A stretch of 15,967 nucleotides of DNA from Actinomycetota bacterium (GTDB taxonomy: Bacteria; Actinomycetota; Thermoleophilia; UBA2241), in NCBI GenBank assembly GCA_003158705.1, contig PMKX01000186.1, positions 8,565 to 24,531 on the forward strand, given 5' to 3'. Positions 14,319 through 15,967 of the stretch are shown here, piece after piece. Every line of letters starts with the position of its first letter. The first letter of the stretch is position 1. The notes beneath the pieces are model-generated. The model was not told the origin of the DNA. It saw only the letters and a program-made list of their open reading frames with translations, and searched no databases. The position numbers and the translations under genes were made by a program.

Positions 14319-15967
14319 TTGAAACGTCTTGTTGTCTTCGTCTCTGTGTGCGCTCTTGTTCTCGTATGGTTCGCCTTGGCCAGCGGTGGCGGCTTGGCCG
14401 CCTCGCCCGGCGCGGCCCCACTTGCTTCCGCCGCCGCGCCTGCCGGCTCGCCGGCGGCCGCGCCTGCTGCTTCGAGTTCTCGCACCGAAGCGGCCTGGAC
14501 CTACGCCATCTACGACAATGGCGACAACAACCTGATGTACTGCTGGAAGCAGTTCACGCTGCCGGCGCTCGAGGCGCTGCCGGCCAACCCGGACGTGAAC
14601 GTCGTGGTCATGCTCGACTATCGCAAAGTGAAGCAGGGCGTGAAGCTCCTCAAGATCTCGGGTCACGACGTCCAGGTAATAGCCTCCTGGCCCGACAGAG
14701 ACTTCGGCTCGGGCAAGTCCTTCGCCTGGTTCCTCAGGCAGGTCCACACCCGCTTCCCCTCCCAGCACCTCGCCGTGGTGGGTTGTGACCACGGCTACGG
14801 CTGGCGCGGCTTCTCCTGGGACAGCACATCTGGCGACGACAACGTCACGATGTCCAAGCTGCGCGCGGCCATCACCGAGGCCGCCGTGCCGATCGACATC
14901 CTCTCGTTCGACGCCTGCAACATGGCCGACGTCGAGGCCATCTACGACATAGGCCTCACCGGCCTCGTCAAGTACGTGGTCGGCTCCGAGGAGGAGATCG
15001 ACCAGGACGGCATCCCCTACGACAACGCCCTGCGTCCCCTGATCGACGATCCCAGCCTCACACCCGAGCAAGTGGCCAACGATACGGTCACGGGTTGGGG
15101 ACGCTACTATCGGTCGGTGCGCTGCCAGAACTGGGACAGCCTGTCGTCGATCGACGTCAGCACGGTGATGGACGCTGCGCCGGACCTGACGGCCTGGGTG
15201 GCCAGACTGCACGCGGACCTGGGGCAGTACAAGGCGCGCTATCAGGCGGCGCTGCACCACAGCTACTACGCCTGGGGCTCGTGGCAAGTCGACCTCGCCG
15301 ATGTGGCCTCGCGTCTGGCCAACGATCCGCAGATCGCCGACACGACCCTCAAGACCCTCTCGGCGACCGTGGCGGCCGACGCCCGGGCGGCCACACTGGA
15401 CATCTGGAGCGGCTCCTACGCGAGTGCCTTCACCGGCATGACCCTGTGGTGGGGCGCCGGCTCGGACTGGCCTTACTACCGCAGCGACTACGCCAAGCAG
15501 GTCGCCTTCGGCCACCAGACCGGCTGGCTGAGCTTCCTCAAGGCGTGGAACGTGGGCAACCATGGGCTACCCGTCCATTGGCCGTACGCGGTCGACCACC
15601 GCTCGCAGTACGGCCTTCAGGACGTCGTCTTCACCGACGCCGACCACGGTTGGGCCACCGGCTACAACAACAAGAACAACCAGGCGCTCATTATGCGCAC
15701 TACGGATGGCGGTGCGCACTGGAAGGTGTCCAGCCCACCGGCGTGGGACTGCTACACCATCTCGTCACTCTCGCCGCTCGACACCACGCACGCTTGGGCG
15801 GCCGGTAGCGAGGGCATCTCGAAAAGCACGATCGTGCGCACCACCGACGGTGGCGCCCACTGGCAGATGCTGCACACCGGGTCGAGGGAGTACCTGGAGT
15901 CCACCGACTTCGTCAACAAGCAGGACGGCTGGATCAGCGGCACCAACGGCACTTTGCTGCACACCAC
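14319..15967 (+). CDS. Secreted clostripain-family (C11) cysteine protease with YCF48/BNR-like repeats, 3' partial
   Basis: The frame runs from a TTG start to the window end (549 codons, no stop). A Sec signal peptide (MKRLVVFVSVCALVLVWFAL, cleavage near residue 27) is followed by an Ala/Pro/Ser-rich linker to about 57. The catalytic domain (about 59-425) begins WTYAIYDNGDNNL, the family's usual opening strand, and carries the expected dyad: His158 in CDHGYGWRG and Cys200 in SFDACNMA. GSEEEIDQDGIPY, near 230, matches the usual segment after the dyad. From about 435 come YCF48/BNR-like propeller repeats: DVVFTDADHGWATG, MRTTDGGAHWK (459-469) and VRTTDGGAHWQ (506-516), spaced 47 residues. Clostripain relatives cleave after arginine or lysine, often self-activate and need calcium; substrate here is unknown. 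The propeller may present or bind protein targets. Confidence 0.88.
   Translation, partial: MKRLVVFVSVCALVLVWFALASGGGLAASPGAAPLASAAAPAGSPAAAPAASSSRTEAAWTYAIYDNGDNNLMYCWKQFTLPALEALPANPDVNVVVMLDYRKVKQGVKLLKISGHDVQVIASWPDRDFGSGKSFAWFLRQVHTRFPSQHLAVVGCDHGYGWRGFSWDSTSGDDNVTMSKLRAAITEAAVPIDILSFDACNMADVEAIYDIGLTGLVKYVVGSEEEIDQDGIPYDNALRPLIDDPSLTPEQVANDTVTGWGRYYRSVRCQNWDSLSSIDVSTVMDAAPDLTAWVARLHADLGQYKARYQAALHHSYYAWGSWQVDLADVASRLANDPQIADTTLKTLSATVAADARAATLDIWSGSYASAFTGMTLWWGAGSDWPYYRSDYAKQVAFGHQTGWLSFLKAWNVGNHGLPVHWPYAVDHRSQYGLQDVVFTDADHGWATGYNNKNNQALIMRTTDGGAHWKVSSPPAWDCYTISSLSPLDTTHAWAAGSEGISKSTIVRTTDGGAHWQMLHTGSREYLESTDFVNKQDGWISGTNGTLLHT

Noticed and set aside
14241..15563. 440-codon open frame on the minus strand
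   Set aside because: It lies opposite the protease gene, which has signal peptide, catalytic dyad, RBS and promoter. The antisense product has no motif.
1..15967. CRISPR array, tRNA, rRNA or prophage genes
   Set aside because: No regularly spaced identical repeats, cloverleaf-like segments, rRNA motifs or phage structural genes were seen on either strand.

Overview
The window is GC-rich DNA with G/C-ending codons, strong GGAGG-type ribosome binding sites, a TTG start, and large Sec-type exported proteins with carbohydrate-binding, calcium-loop and beta-propeller modules. This fits an environmental, probably monoderm actinobacterial genome (Actinomycetota, perhaps a Coriobacteriia- or Thermoleophilia-like lineage). 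The assignment rests on style of sequence only, because there is no rRNA or other phylogenetic marker here. All confidently called genes are on the + strand.

Layout. (1) 1-6609: a giant Rhs/YD-repeat protein, open at the 5' edge, made of an exported-type N-terminal region, a DNRLRE-like beta module, a fibronectin-like stretch, DUF6531, a long YD-repeat shell, the RHS core ending in TDPTGL, and a 180-residue tip that looks like polymorphic toxin type 44. (2) 6606-7187: a small two-pass membrane protein whose start overlaps the toxin stop, the expected position of the cognate immunity gene. (3) 7188-7709: no convincing gene; it holds what look like decayed insertion-sequence ends. (4) 7638-10023: a promoter, a well-placed ribosome binding site with a 42-codon reading frame, then an O-antigen-ligase-like (Wzy_C) membrane protein with a TPR-like tail. 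The 42-codon frame is one base out of register with the ligase, so it is either a coupled leader or a frameshifted N-terminus. (5) 10098-13871: a 1257-residue secreted protein with five FG-GAP/VCBS repeats, a large uncharacterised beta-rich middle, three carboxypeptidase-regulatory-like repeats and a LamG-like C-terminus, closed by a strong hairpin. (6) 13921-14228: a broken minus-strand reading frame resembling the start of a Crp-family cyclic-nucleotide-binding protein, and a near-consensus + promoter. (7) 14319-15967: a secreted clostripain-family (C11) cysteine protease with a YCF48/BNR-like propeller, running off the 3' edge.

How they fit together. The first two genes form a toxin-immunity pair. 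The remaining genes concern the cell surface: glycan polymerisation or ligation, a large adhesin-like exoprotein, and an exported protease. They have their own promoters or intergenic gaps and are not one operon. The common theme is the extracellular face of the cell, possibly for competition and surface attachment. That theme is inference. The most distinctive local signals are the Rhs tip with its membrane-anchored putative immunity protein, the T12 homopolymer inside the Rhs frame, the start ambiguity of the ligase gene, and the uncharacterised middle of the 1257-residue protein.
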